A stretch of DNA of 64,000 bases from Lamellibrachia columna (Eukaryota; Annelida; Polychaeta; Sabellida; Siboglinidae), in assembly GCA_963662155.1 (NCBI GenBank), contig OY759274.1:45245565-45309564 (forward strand), read 5' to 3'. The notes under the pieces are model-generated. The model worked only from the letters and a program-made list of their open reading frames with translations, was not told the DNA's origin and searched no databases. Shown here piece after piece: positions 12,893-24,430 of the stretch (positions are counted from its first letter, which is position 1; each line of letters starts with the position of its first letter). Both the position numbers and the translations under genes were made by a program.

Positions 12893-14998
12893 ATGAACAC
12901 CGGAGAGAGCGTAATTTTTTCAGGGAGAGAGGACAACATACACAGACACGGAGTGGCAATAATGATGACGAAGAAAGCAGAACAAGCATTGCTGGAATGG
13001 AAACCTATCAGTGATAGAATTATTTATGCTAGATTCTTCTCCAGGTATGTAAATCTATCGATCATACAAGTCTATGCACCAACAAACGAAGCCAACGTCG
13101 AAGATAAAGACAATTTCTACGAACAGCTCCAGACAGTTGTGGACAGTGTTCATAAGCATGACATACCCTTAGTAATGGGGGATTTAAATGCCAAAGTTGG
13201 AGAAGACAATGACGCATATGAAGACATAATAGGAAGCCATGGAGTAGGTGAAAGAAATGACAATGGAGAAAGACTTGTTGACTTCTGCGGACTCAGTAAC
13301 CTCATGGTAACAGGTACCATTTTTCCACATAAACTTATACATAAACAGACATGGACATCTCCAGGAGGAAAGACAAAGAATCAAATAGTCCATGTGTTAG
13401 TGAGCAGGCAACACCGGACATCAGTAATAGACACTAGGGCCATGAGAGGAGCCGACATTGCGAGCGACCACCAATTAGTGCGATCAAAAATCAAGCTGAA
13501 ACTAAAGAGAAATCAAAAGAACAAGGCGATCAGAAAGAAATTTGATATAATTAAGTTACAGCAACCAGCTATTAAAGCCCAATTCTCATTGAAGTTGCGC
13601 AACAAATATGATATATTACAAGACTACGACGAAACAGACGACGAAGAAGTTGAGAAACAATGGCAAGACTTTGAGGCTGCATACAAAGAAACAGCTCAAG
13701 AAGTACTGGGGTACAAAAAGAAAGGGCAAAAACCATGGATCAGCAAGGCGTCGTGGGAGTTAGTAGAAGAGAGAAAACGACTGAAGAACAACATCGAGCA
13801 GACAAAGTCAGACAGGATTAAGCAGAATTACATGGATAAATATAGGTGTAAAGACAAAGAAGTGAAGAAGAGCATGAGACAAGACAATAGGAAGTGGGTT
13901 AACCACTTTGTCATGGAAGCAGAGGAAGCAGCACGTAATGGAAGAATGAAAGAAGTGTATGATATTACAAAAACCCTCAGTAATGACAAACGTAAGACAA
14001 CAAATGCAGTGAAAGACAAATGTGGAAATTTAATAACGGAAGGATTGGCCAGAAGGTTGCGATGGAAAGAACACTTTGAGGAAATCCTTAATAGACCTAT
14101 ACCTGATGACCCTGTAACAGATATGGAGATAGATCCGATCATAAATGAAATCAGCACTGACCCAATAACAAAGGCAGAAATTAGAACAGCGCTAAGGAAG
14201 ATGAAAAACGGGAAAGCAGGGGGCAAGGACGAAATTACAGCACAATTATTAAAAGCAGACATGAATACAACAGAGAAATGGCTTGTCAAATTATTCAGAA
14301 CATTTTGGGAACAAGAGAAAGTGCCAAAAACGTGGAAGCAGGGACTGATCGTTAAAATACCGAAGAAAGGTGACCCGACAGAGTGCGGGAATTGGAGAGG
14401 AATTACTTTGACATCTGTTCCTAGTAAAGTATTCGGAAGAGTACTCATTGACAGAATAAGAGATGGAGTTAACAGCAAGTTGAGAGACGAACAAGCAGGT
14501 TTCAGAAGTGGGAGAGGCACAGTAGAACATATATTTGTTTTACGAAATATTATAGAACAGGTAGTGGAATGGCAGGCAACTCTATACATCACGTTTGTGG
14601 ACTTTGAAAAAGCATTTGACTCAGTGCACCGAGAGAGTCTATGGAAAATTATGGAGAGCTATGGAATTCCATGCAAGATAATCCACATGGTACAGATGTT
14701 ATACGAAGATAGTGAATGTGCAGTGTTAGACGAAGGTGAGGAATCTGAGTGGTTCAATGTCAAAACTGGAGTTAAACAAGGAGATGTAATGTCTGGATTT
14801 ATCTTCTTGATAGTAGTGGACTGGATAATGAGAAACACAACAGCAGGAAACAAAACAGGGATGGAACTTCACGTCAAAACTAGAGGACCTGGACATTGCC
14901 GACGACATAGCACTCATGTCATCATGCTACACACACATGGAAATAAAGACAAGACAACTGAATCAATTTGCAGCAAGGACAGGACTAAGAATAAATGA
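12893..14998 (+). pseudogene. Endonuclease-reverse transcriptase of the RTE-type LINE (broken ORF)
   Basis: This is the open part of the element's polyprotein. Endonuclease lies at roughly residues 1-210, a linker rich in Lys/Glu at 210-420, and RT fingers and palm at 420-660. The last 35 codons are out of frame relative to the family. The RT catalytic ADD motif is separated from motifs A and B by the frameshift, so no active RT can be made from this frame alone. Confidence 0.8.
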
Positions 14999-15449
14999 AA
15001 AGAAAACTCAAATATTGAGGATAAACAGCAAGTGCGAAAACAGAATACTAATCGATGATCAAGAGCTAAAGGAAGTGGACAAGTATAACTACCTTGGTGC
15101 GAAAGTTAGTAAGCAAGGAGGAGGCGGCGATGACATTGTTAACAGAATTTGTAAAGCGAGGGTATCCTTCATGAAACTAAAGCAGATATGGAGTTCAAAT
15201 ATATACACATTGAGATCTAAATTGAGGCTCTTTAACACACTTGTTAAACCAGTGTTGTTGTATGGAAGTGAAACATGGAAAATTAACGAAGGAGACAACA
15301 GAAAGTTAGATACATTTTTTTTCAAATGCTTAAGACGAATCCTACAAATTCGAAGGCAAAATCAAATCAAATCGAGATATTCTGGCAAAAACAAAATTGA
15401 AGACAATAAGGGCCGATCAGAGGCTTATTTTCAGAGCATGCTCTGAAAA
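12893..15449 (+). mobile_element. RTE-type LINE, 5'-truncated, frameshifted
   Basis: The ORF at 12893-14998 (701 codons) encodes an apurinic-like endonuclease (IIQVYAPTNEANVEDKDNFY, LVMGDLNAKVGEDN, ASDHQLVRSKIK) joined to a reverse transcriptase. RT motifs are KTWKQGLIVKIPKKGD, NWRGITLTSVPSKVFGRVL, motif A FVDFEKAFDSVHR and motif B GVKQGDVMSGFIF. Motif C (DIADDIALMSS) is read only in another frame, so a frameshift lies at about 14870-14900. That second frame (to 15446) continues with KVDKYNYLGAKV-like and LLYGSETW motifs. The endonuclease starts some tens of residues late. Its expected IDHV motif reads IVHV, losing an acidic residue. The C-terminal part stops abruptly in a 24 bp palindrome at 15427-15450. 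This is the family often annotated as craniofacial development protein 2-like; the copy is inactive. Confidence 0.85.
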
Positions 15450-15450
15450 T
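15427..15450. repeat. 24 bp perfect palindrome
   Basis: ATTTTCAGAGCA and its exact reverse complement TGCTCTGAAAAT meet without a loop. It lies exactly where LINE homology ends. Confidence 0.9.
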
Positions 15451-16195
15451 AAAAATGACAATGCAAGTCCAATGTAGATTAAAATAGGCCCAAAAAGGGC
15501 ATTTTTAATTCATTAATCAATAAAAAACTCAGTCCAACACGCAAATTTCCTGCCCACCTCCATCGTGGACAAAATCGGCCGATCTAATGAATGCACCCGC
15601 GCGGGGAATAGGAAATATTCTATCCAGCGTTTTGATTGGTTAAATCAGCTTCCGGTTTGCTCGGGAAATAACAAATTATGGGCTGTTATTTCCAGAGCTG
15701 CTCGGTAAATAGCCAGTGCGTAATAGAATTATATATTATTATGTTATGGTACCTTTTAACCACTGTTATCTGGGTAGTATATTATATTATGCTTATTACG
15801 GCATTACATCGCTGCACATCCTACAGCGCTATTTTCAGTAGTAACCATACTCGATCAATCTCGCAGACTTGATCGATCTCGCAGACTCGACCAGCGGCCG
15901 CGCGGACTCGACAGGTTTCGCCGTTTCAACACCCCTTTGTTTGTTAAGGCGCCTCGTACACAGACCCCCACTGTCCGTCGGGTGCGAACCCGTTCATCGC
16001 CACGTTACATACATAACACCTGCCACCTTGAATATTGTCTCGGTTCGACGACGACACGTCTACCAAGAATAGGACGCAGCGGTCAGCATGGGTCGTACAA
16101 AATAGCATAAATCATACGCAATAACAGGAACGGAAGTAATAATACGCGTGAGCGGCATACAACGGCATACAACGGCATACAACGGCCGGATATGA
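15451..16195. other. Non-coding, no assigned feature
   Basis: Contains a small hairpin GGCCC-AAAAA-GGGC near 15487, a GC-rich patch with CTCGCAGACT repeats at 15858-15912, and three AACGGCATAC copies at 16158-16187. No gene recognised. Confidence 0.4.
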
Positions 16196-17490
16196 AATCA
16201 TGGTATGAGTGGACTGAAGTCAACGACGTGATAGGAAGCAATGGTCTAAGTGAACTGATATCAACCACATGAGAGGAACAATGGTCTGAGTGTACTGAAG
16301 TCAACGACAGGAGAGGAAACAATGGTCTGAGTGTACTGAAGTCAACGACGTGATAGGAAGCAATGGTCTAAGTGAACTGATATCAACCACAGGAGAGGAA
16401 CAATGGTCTGAGTGTACTGAAGTCAACGACAGGAGAGGAAACAATGGTCTGAGTGTACTGAAGTCAACGACAGGAGAGGAAACAATGGTCTGAGTGGACT
16501 GAAGTCAACGACAGGAGAGGAAACAATGGTCTGAGTGTACTGAAGTCAACGACAGGAGAGGAAACAATGGTCTGAGTGTACTGAAGTCAACGACAGGAGA
16601 GGAAACAATGGTCTGAGTGGACTGAAGTCAACGACAGGAGAGGAAACAATGGTCTGAGTGGACTGAAGTCAACGACAGGAGAGGAAACAATGGTCTGAGT
16701 GGACTGAAGTCAACGACAGGAGAGGAAACAATGGTCTGAGTGGACTGAAGTCAACGACAGGAGAGGAAGCAATGGTCTGAGTGGACTGAAGTCAACGACA
16801 GGAGAGGAAACAATGGTCTGAGTGTACTGAAGTCAACGACAGGAGAGGAAACAATGGTCTGAGTGGACTGAAGTCAACGACAGGAGAGGAAGCAATGGTC
16901 TGAATGGACTGAAGTCAACGACAGGAGAGGAAACAATGGTCTGAATGGACTGAAGTCAACGACAGGAGAGGAAACAATGGTCTGAGTGGACTGAAGTCAA
17001 CGACAGGAGAGGAAACAATGGTCTGAGTGGACTGAAGTCAACGACAGGAGAAGAAACAATGGTCTGAGTGTACTGAATTCAACGACAGGAGAGGAAACAA
17101 TGGTCTGAATGGACTGAAGTCAACGACAGGAGAGGAAGCAATGGTCTGAGTGGACTGAAGTCAACGACAGGAGAGGAAGCAATGGTCTGAGTGGACTGAA
17201 GTCAACGACAGGAGAGGAAGCAATGGTCTGAGTGGACTGAAGTCAACGACAGGAGAGGAAGCAATGGTCTGAATGGACTGAAGTCAACGACAGGAGAGGA
17301 AACAATGGTCTGAATGGACTGAAGTCAACGACAGGAGAGGAAGCAATGGTCTGAGTGGACTGAAGTCAACGACAGGAGAGGAAGCAATGGTCTGAGTGGA
17401 CTGAAGTCAACGACAGGAGAGGAAGCAATGGTCTGAATGGACTGAAGTCAACGACAGGAGAGGAAGCAATGGTCTGAATGGACCGTATTC
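16196..17490. repeat. 41 bp minisatellite, about 31 copies
   Basis: Unit ATGGTCTGAGTGGACTGAAG + TCAACGACAGGAGAGGAAAC + A. The first few units differ in length and sequence (GACGTGATAGGAAGC, TGATATCAACCAC). Internal units alternate GAAACA/GAAGCA and GTGGACT/GTGTACT/ATGGACT in blocks. Confidence 0.95.
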
Positions 17491-17875
17491 AATGGAAGAA
17501 AGATGAGCAATGATCCATGTTAGTAGGTATTTATTGACAGGTTTGGAAGTCAAGGTTTGCGCACTGGTTCTCCCCTGTTGCGGATCAACATTGTTTAATT
17601 GATATTGTGTTTACCTTGGTTAGTAGTGTCTATAACATACTAAATATATATTGTTCCACCTGTGAAGGAAGATATATATCTCAAGTCTCAAGTGGTTTAC
17701 TCCAAACAGCCCAAACTTGGGCTAACGCAGGAGTTTGTGGTGGACTGTGCGCATGCGCTGTGGGTGGTACATTCGATTAGAAGACTAGTATCATTAATGT
17801 TGCTGAAATGGTTTTTATCTGATAGTTTTATTTATTTTATGTATAGGATGTTTAACGAAAATTTTTAATAGGTTG
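17491..17875. other. Non-coding, no recognisable feature
   Basis: Spacer between the 41 bp array and the minus-strand LINE; a 68-codon ORF without motifs. Confidence 0.4.
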
Positions 17876-17876
17876 G

Positions 17877-19690
17877 TTGTGTGTATGGATACTGTCGCTG
17901 CCTTGTCACATGCACACATAGACAGTCTCCATACCCACACCATGGATAAGTTTACGCTGAGCACTGTATTTTAAAGGCAGTTTAGGTGAGGAGGTGTGGT
18001 GAAAGGGAGTTCCATAATAGCTTCTTGAAATGATTTTGGGTTTTTTATGTTGGTAATTTTTGATGGAATCATATTCCATATGCGAATGGCTCTGGGATAA
18101 AATGAAAAGACCATTGCATTTATACGACACTTGGGGGCTATGTATTGTCCACGGGTTCGAGAGCGAGTTAGTAGGCCTGGAGGGGGGGGGGTGATATCAA
18201 TAATGTTGTTTAGAATTTTGTAGAAGGTAGTGGCTTGTTTGATAATGCGCCTTCGTTCGAGGGTTGGCCATCCAAGGGCAGTAATTAGATCTGCTGGATT
18301 TGTGTTCCGTCTGTAATCATTTTTAACAAATCTGGCAGCAGAGTGTTGCACTCTTTCAAGGCTTTTAACTTGTGAAAAGGTGTGGGGATTCCATATGGGT
18401 GAAGAATACTCAAGTTTTGGCCGGATTAGCATGTTGTAGGCTGTTTGCTTAACTTCGGGTTTCCATGGGCCAAGAGTTCGTTTAATCATGCCTAAACATT
18501 TAGAAGATTTTGAAGTTATGTCAGTGACGTGATTTGAATCCAATTTTACTCCGAGGTATGAGTGGCTGGATACAGTGGATAATGGCTGGCCAGAAAGCGA
18601 GTACTTGTGTGTGCTGGGTTTAGTTTTGTTTGTTATTGGAAGGTGGACGCATTTAGATACATTAAATTCCATTTGCCATTTGTCTGACCATGTTTGGAGT
18701 TGACTTAGGTCAGTTTGGAGAATTTCGTGGTCGGTTTTGGAAGAAATTTTACGATATATAATACTATCATCTGCAAAAAGGCGTATAGAAGATTTGATGT
18801 TCCCATTTATGTCATTTATGTAGAGTAAGAAGAGGACAGGTCCTAGAACTGAGCCCTGTGGGACACCAGACGTGACATCTGTGATGTCCGACAGGGCACC
18901 GTTAACTGAGACTCTCTGTTTGCGGTTGGATAGAAAAGATTTGATCCAATTTTGAGTGTTTCCAGTGATTCCGTAGGAGGTCAATTTTGATAGAAGACGT
19001 AGGTGAGGCACTTTGTCGAAGGCTTTAGCAAAGTCAAGCAGGATTGCGTCAATTTGGGTCTTGTTGTCCATAGCAGTCATCCAGTCGTGGACTGTCTCAA
19101 TGAGTTGAGATTCACAAGACAGTCCCGACTGGAATCCGTGTTGGAAGATGTTATGCTTGTGCAGGTGTTTCCACATGTTGCTTAGGATGATATGTTCCAT
19201 TACTTTACAGAGGATGCAGGTTAGTGATATGGGTCTGTAGTTAGCTGGGTCAGATTTATGGCTCTTTTTGTGTATAGGAGTTACTAATGCTTGTAGCCAG
19301 TCATTAGGAAGTTTACCTGTGTTGTATGATTGTTGGAAAATTTGGGTGATGATGGGAGCTATCTGCTTTGCAGTTTCTTTAAGGACTCTGGCTGGGAGTT
19401 CATCTGGGCCTGTAGCTTTGTTCTGGTTTAGATTTTCCAGCTGCTTTATTACGCCATCTATGCCAATTTCGAGAAGGGGGATGTTGGGGTAAGTAGAGGG
19501 GGCTATTTGGGGGATGGGGTGCTTTTCTTGGGTAAATACAGAGCTAAATTGGTTGTTTAGGGCATTTGCTTTATTTCGATCATTAATTATTGGTTGGTCG
19601 TTTATTCGAAGTGTGGGGATGCCAATGTTTTCTCGTTTATTTGCCTTAATAAATGACCAGAATCGTTTTGGATTATATAGGTTGTTCTAC
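17877..19690 (-). mobile_element. Jockey/CR1-type LINE, 5'-truncated, RT largely intact
   Basis: The minus frame is open from about 19,685 to the stop at 17,971. It carries RFWSFIKANKRENIGIPTLR, NKATGPDELPARVLKE, LVTPIHKKSHKSDPANYRPI, motif A AILLDFAKAFDKVPH, motif B TSGVPQGSVLGPVLFLLYIN and motif C IRLFADDSIIYR. It ends with the jockey-type tail SRTRGQYIAPKCRINAM.FSFYPRAIRIWN. All RT catalytic Asp residues are present, making this the best-preserved RT in the window. Endonuclease and ORF1 are missing. Beyond 19,690 the frame breaks although some similarity may continue to about 19,840. Confidence 0.85.
17971..19200 (-). pseudogene. Reverse transcriptase C-terminal two thirds of the jockey/CR1-type LINE
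   Basis: 409 codons from an internal Met (KVMEHI) to TAA. The ORF continues without stops upstream of this Met, so the Met is not a genuine start. RT palm, thumb and C-terminal region are intact. It reflects a recent, 5'-truncated insertion rather than a host gene. Confidence 0.8.
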
Positions 19691-20140
19691 ACTGGTTCAC
19701 AAAGTTCTCACCAAAGGCCTCGATTGACTGTTCGTTGGCTGCTTCTAGTGCGTGTATCTGATGGGGATGTAGAAGCAATATTGTTGATATAAAAATAATG
19801 TGGAACCATCGCCGAGAATTGCCTCGTGTTTGTTGTAGCACAATCCAGGATGAGTGTGATATGATTTGACATCAGACCGCCTTCTCTCTCGGGTTTTCCA
19901 CTAGAGGAGGTTAACCTGTTGTGTTATTGCGTTGCCGGGTGACTCCACTCGTACGCCGACCCGTCTGTCGCTGATACTGCTGATGACCAGGCTCCAAGGC
20001 ATCACAGGAGATGCACATCATAGAAATATGCAGTTTCATGATGAAGCTTTCGCGTTCTCTCTCTGCGTTTGCCTGCCTCTCACTGTCTCCATCTTTCTCT
20101 CCCTCCCTGCCTCCCCTCTCTCTACCTACCTACCCACTTA
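19691..20140. other. Non-coding, possible LINE remnant
   Basis: Minus frame 19602-19841 has HALEAANEQSIEAFGENFVN, which might be 5' LINE sequence in a shifted frame; not assignable by eye. Confidence 0.3.
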
Positions 20141-20142
20141 CC

Positions 20143-20205
20143 ACACACACACACACACCACGCACGCACGCACGCACGCACGCACGCACGAACAAACACA
20201 CACCA
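20143..20205. repeat. (CA)n / (CGCA)n microsatellite
   Basis: CACACA repeats followed by about seven CGCA copies, then CA-rich sequence. Confidence 0.9.
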
Positions 20206-20450
20206 CCACCTTCTCGTTAGCTGGAGAAGATCGATGTTATCTAGATGTGACGGGATACGTGTTGCCGTCGTTCGTATCTCATCCGTAATAGTCCAAGTCC
20301 ACATTCGATTAACTTTGCCACTCAGCATATTTCAGCAACGTGGCTTGTATATAATTTATCTTTAAATGCAAGGATATTTTTTAGCAAAAGTGTATTTAGT
20401 TGAGTGGCATATGTAGGATCTAGCGAATGGGAAGACCAGGCGGAAACTAC

Positions 20451-20635
20451 GTCATCGATTGTTTACCATGCTACGTCATCGATTGTTTACCATGCTACGT
20501 CATCGATTGTTTACCATGCTACGTCATCGATTGTTTACCATGCTACGTCATCGATTGTTTACCATGCTACGTCATCGATTGTTTACCATGCTACGTCATC
20601 GATTGTTTACCATGCTACGTCATCGATTGTCTACG
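20451..20635. repeat. 24 bp minisatellite, about 8 copies
   Basis: Unit TCATCGATTGTTTACCATGC + TACG, essentially perfect. All three plus frames stay open, giving spurious ORFs of period 8 residues. Confidence 0.95.
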
Positions 20636-20847
20636 ATGTAGCAGCGCAACAAGTTACATACGGAAAAATCGCACAAAGTTAAGCCAAAGGGGGCCCATGG
20701 CCCTCCCCCTCCCAAATATGCCACTGATTTAGTCTCTTCTATTTGTTGGGTGTTATTCTAATATGCAGGCCTACATACATCTTGTGTGGAAACCATATTC
20801 TACAATATTAGGGCATCTCAACATGTCATGTACGTCTATAAGGAAGT

Positions 20848-21060
20848 GAGGGCGCCGTGGAGCAGAGTTCAGAGCGCTGGCTTGTCGCGATGGAGACCGG
20901 CTCAAAACCCGCTGTCTGCCGCTAGCTATAGACGCTTGACAATTTCTGTCAGTTCCCATTACCTAAGCCGAATAAACGAGTATCCGGCTCTTTTGGTCCC
21001 AGGAAATAGGATTTCAGCACCAGAATTATTGGCCATGTAGCTCGGGAAAGGATTTTTCTT
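20848..21060 (+). mobile_element. tRNA-derived SINE
   Basis: The head has a pol III A-box-like stretch (GTGGAGCAGAGTTCAGAGCG) and a B-box-like GGCTCAAAACCC at 20899-20910, spaced as in a tRNA. A body with GCCGAATAAACGAGTATCCG and CTTTTGGTCCCAGGAAATAG follows, resembling conserved SINE central domains in invertebrates. There is no tRNA fold or CCA end, so it is a SINE and not a tRNA gene. The exact 3' end is uncertain. Confidence 0.6.
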
Positions 21061-21359
21061 AATTAACCAACACGCTAGGAACGACACAAATCTGCTTGTT
21101 CAAAGGTATGTGGAATCCCGTTGGCAATTTGTCTTTCGCGTTAACAACCATTGCGTTACTAATTGCAAAGAGCCCTGCACATTTAGCATTTTCGGCCAAC
21201 ACGTCCTTTTGCAAGACGTTTTATGTCAACGACTCGACGTCTTTGTCAACGGCAATCAACCGCTGTCCTGATCGTGCATTCGTCCCTGTGTATATAATCG
21301 TGTGAGTGACGCAATGTGCAGGATGACATCTATCCACCAGAACTATGGACAAGTGAAGT

Positions 21360-21860
21360 TAAAGGTGCATAATCAATTAAATTTGTTTTGCTAGTCTCAT
21401 TTCAAATTAAGTTTGCGAAAAACCAAACCTACCTAGTATCCACTACAACATGCTAGATCGTTTGTGCAATTTTTTATGTAGTTTCATGTGAAATCATCAC
21501 ACAAACTATTAAATTAGTTAATGCATATTCAAGCATTTACTGAAGTGAAAATAAAAATCCTGAAAAATCACGATTTTGTTCCTTGGTGAAATTGTTTAAC
21601 TTTGTCATGTGATCGGCGAGAGGATGGAAGTCACTCCCATAAACAGCACTGACCCACACAGTGTTTACCATTTTGGATATCCACTATTTTGATCCTTACC
21701 AGATCTAAAGTCAATTCTTTCAATGATTTTAACAAAAATAGGAATTTTTTTTATTAAATTGACTGCGGATGTTACATAAACTATTCACACACTACATATT
21801 TGGACACCAATGAACCAGATTTGCGATAGGCTAAATCAGTTGAGGAATCAGTTTTAAACA
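21360..21860 (+). repeat. Dispersed repeat, copy 1 (second at 44,240-44,660)
   Basis: Shared with 44 kb: AGTATCCACTACA.CATGC, GTGAAATCATCA.ACAAACTA, TCAATTCTTTCAATG and CCAATGAACC.GA, in the same order and orientation. No coding potential; unknown element, perhaps non-autonomous. Confidence 0.6.
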
Positions 21861-22289
21861 TTTGCTCGCTAGCAAAATATCTTGCATATAACGAGAGCTC
21901 GTATATATATTTAATGTAAATCAATACTGTTTTAACACATTCCTTGTGCCATCCCATTCACGTCATTGAGATTTATGATCAAATGGCAAGTCAAGAGCAG
22001 GCTGACGGCCTTTTTACAGTTATGCAAATTAATAAGTTGTCCAATCATAATCTGTGTCATCGCAATGGATTATCCATGTACTGATTTGTCATGAAATTCC
22101 AGCAAGAAATTGATATCAAATAGTGGTGAACATGTTGGATTTATGATAAAAAATAGGATAATTATACATCTAAAATTACTAAAGACGTGCTAGGGTGGCA
22201 TGGCAGCACCCTACAGTTTCTGCATCAGACCATTATTTGCACCATAAATCCATCACAGTGATGAAAGTTTGACGATATTTCTGAGTAGG

Positions 22290-22935
22290 GGAAGGCAGTG
22301 TTAGTTGAGCCATGTTCTCTTCGTTTTGATGTTTAGGGCACAATTATAGTCATAAGTCAAAATTGCTTTATTCACATAAACTATGATTATTAGTAGAACA
22401 TTTTATATCAGGATAATATATCAAGCATGCATAGATAATTATATATATAGCTGATTCAAATAGGGTTGGTAAGCTGGCTCAACTAACACTTGGTGTGGGG
22501 TAAGTTGAGCTACAGTGCAGCGTAAGTTGGGTAAATGCTTTATTTTTATAATTTATGTAGGTCTTTAACCGCTGCTCAACTAACCCTGCCTTGGGCTTTG
22601 GATAGCTCAACTATACTAGCCTTAGCACTAATGCGAGAAGTGATGTATACAATGTTCTTCCCTGTGCATAATTAAACCATTTGTAAGTGCACAGACACTA
22701 AAGACTGGTGACGTGCATTGATAGTTTACACACCAACAGGCATTAGTCACAATTATAAAGTTTCGAAAAACATCAAAAACATACCTTTAGCCCACATGTT
22801 CTGACCATTGTGACAAATGTCAACGTCAATTATGTTATAATAACATGTTCAATCACTGGGTGGTACCATGTAACTCTCGCTGCAGTAGTTTCCTGGGAAA
22901 CATGGGTGGCTCAACTAACCCAGTGGTTCAACTAA
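22290..22935. mobile_element. Putative MITE / foldback element with TTAGTTGAGCC termini
   Basis: The left side has GTGTTAGTTGAGCCATG (22,299) and the right side GGCTCAACTAACCCAG and TTCAACTAACAG (22,906-22,935), which are inverted relative to the left. Internal GTAAGTTGAGC, GCTCAACTAACACTTGG and GCTCAACTAACCC copies occur at about 22,475-22,585. No ORF, so non-autonomous if mobile. Borders were judged by eye. Confidence 0.45.
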
Positions 22936-23329
22936 CAGTCTTCTCCTAGGCTAATGTCATTCTGCAGCAACGTCGCTTTTACCATGTCAAAAGGTGTTCG
23001 GCTTAGCAATAAATACATCTCAGTGTCATAACCACCTCCTATCTAAATCTTATCAATCACAAAATGCAAAAATCAAGTAATTGTCTCTCTACGAGATACA
23101 TTTCACATAGTGATCACCCAGCTAAACGGCAAGTCCAATGGCTGTGGTTATTTTAAAAACACTTGAAGCTTGCTGATAAACATTCATGAGATGCAACCAT
23201 GTGAATAAATGATCAAATTTAGGCCAATAACCGTTCACTCACGTTTACTTAACGCACCACATATATTTTGATTCTTGTCAGCTAGGGTGGGATTGATGCA
23301 ATAGCTTGTGAGACAAATATTTTTTTTTA

Positions 23330-23545
23330 AAATTAATGCTCCTAACGTTTACAAAATCAGTAGATCATTTGTTCCATCCATTTATTGTCCTCTGTAAGAA
23401 TTCAGTACTTTCTGATACAAAATCTACACTGACGATACTTCGTGTCCTCGAGTTCTTCTATCTTCCATAAGTGAGAACAAATAGTTATGTTCATATTTCC
23501 ATAACCATTCAATATGTTTCCATAACCATTCAACACGTTTTATAG
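23330..23545 (-). mobile_element. LINE 3' fragment (53-55 kb family)
   Basis: GATCATTTGTTCCATCCATT, TGTCCTCTGTAAGAATTCAG and TCGTGTCCTCGAGTTCTTC parallel 53,300-53,405. A LINE in the opposite orientation follows it, forming a composite. Confidence 0.6.
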
Positions 23546-23599
23546 TGATATTGTGAATGCTATGTGCAATGTTAGTGATTATGTATTTGATAAATAGAC

Positions 23600-24430
23600 A
23601 ATCCTGGTGCCTCTAATTGTCGACCAGGTTGGAATGAGTATACTGATGAGCTACATAAATTTCTTGCTTGGGTTGAAGCTGGAAAACCTAAACATGGTTC
23701 AGTCTTTGACTACAAGAAACTCTCTAGAGCCAGATTTAAATATGGGCTTCGGTTTTTAAAGCAACATAAAAATCAATTGATCAGCAACTCTCTAGCTAAT
23801 CATATAAGTACCCTTGCCAAATAGTATTGATGGGGCTACTGGTGCTGATATTTTATCACAACTATGGAAGGGTCACTGAACAATTGTTTAATTGTATACA
23901 TGATAATGACGATGTCACATATACTAATGATATATTTGTTACTGTTGATGAGATTGAATTGGTCATTGGTCATTTAAATAAGAAAAAGAAATCATGTGGC
24001 CTTGATGGTGTGAATGCTGAACATTGAGTATTACTGTTACTGGCTGTGTGTATGTCTACTTTTTTGGGTCATGGTTTTCTGCCTGATTGTATGTTATCAG
24101 TTGTGCTTGTACTCGTTATGAAAGATAAATGTGGCAAAATCTTTGACAGTGACAACTACAGACCAATTGCACTAGCCTGCGTGATGTCGAAAATGGTGGA
24201 AAAAGTCATACTGGGTCGTATGTCATGTTTTCTGATCACTAGCGGTTTGGTTTCAGTTTGGTTTCAAGAGTAAGCTTGGTACTGATGTTGGTATATAATA
24301 ATGTCTTAACAGAAATTGTTGATAATTACAAATGTTTGAATGGCTCTATGTTCATGGGTTTCCTAGATGCTTCCAAAGCCTTTGACAGAATAAGGCACTC
24401 TATGTTGTTTAAGAAATTGCATGACTGATA
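23600..24430 (+). mobile_element. Degraded LINE fragment (endonuclease-RT linker and RT fingers)
   Basis: Plus-strand translation across frames gives GWNEYTDELHKFLAWVEAGK, RARFKYGLRFLKQHKNQL, FVTVDEIELVIGHLNKKKKS, GHGFLPDCMLSVVLVLVMKD, DNYRPIALACVMSKM and FLDASKAFDRIRHSMLFKKL (motif A). The fragment is broken by stops at 23,822 and 24,025 and by frameshifts. It ends just after motif A, so it is truncated at both ends. The family is one common in aquatic animals; clade not assigned. Confidence 0.75.

Noticed and set aside
12893..14998. Host gene 'craniofacial development protein 2'
   Set aside because: That name is commonly attached to RTE polyproteins; the endonuclease plus RT motifs and the frameshift show a decayed LINE.
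20848..20920. A functional tRNA gene
   Set aside because: A- and B-box-like motifs are present but the cloverleaf does not form and a SINE body follows.
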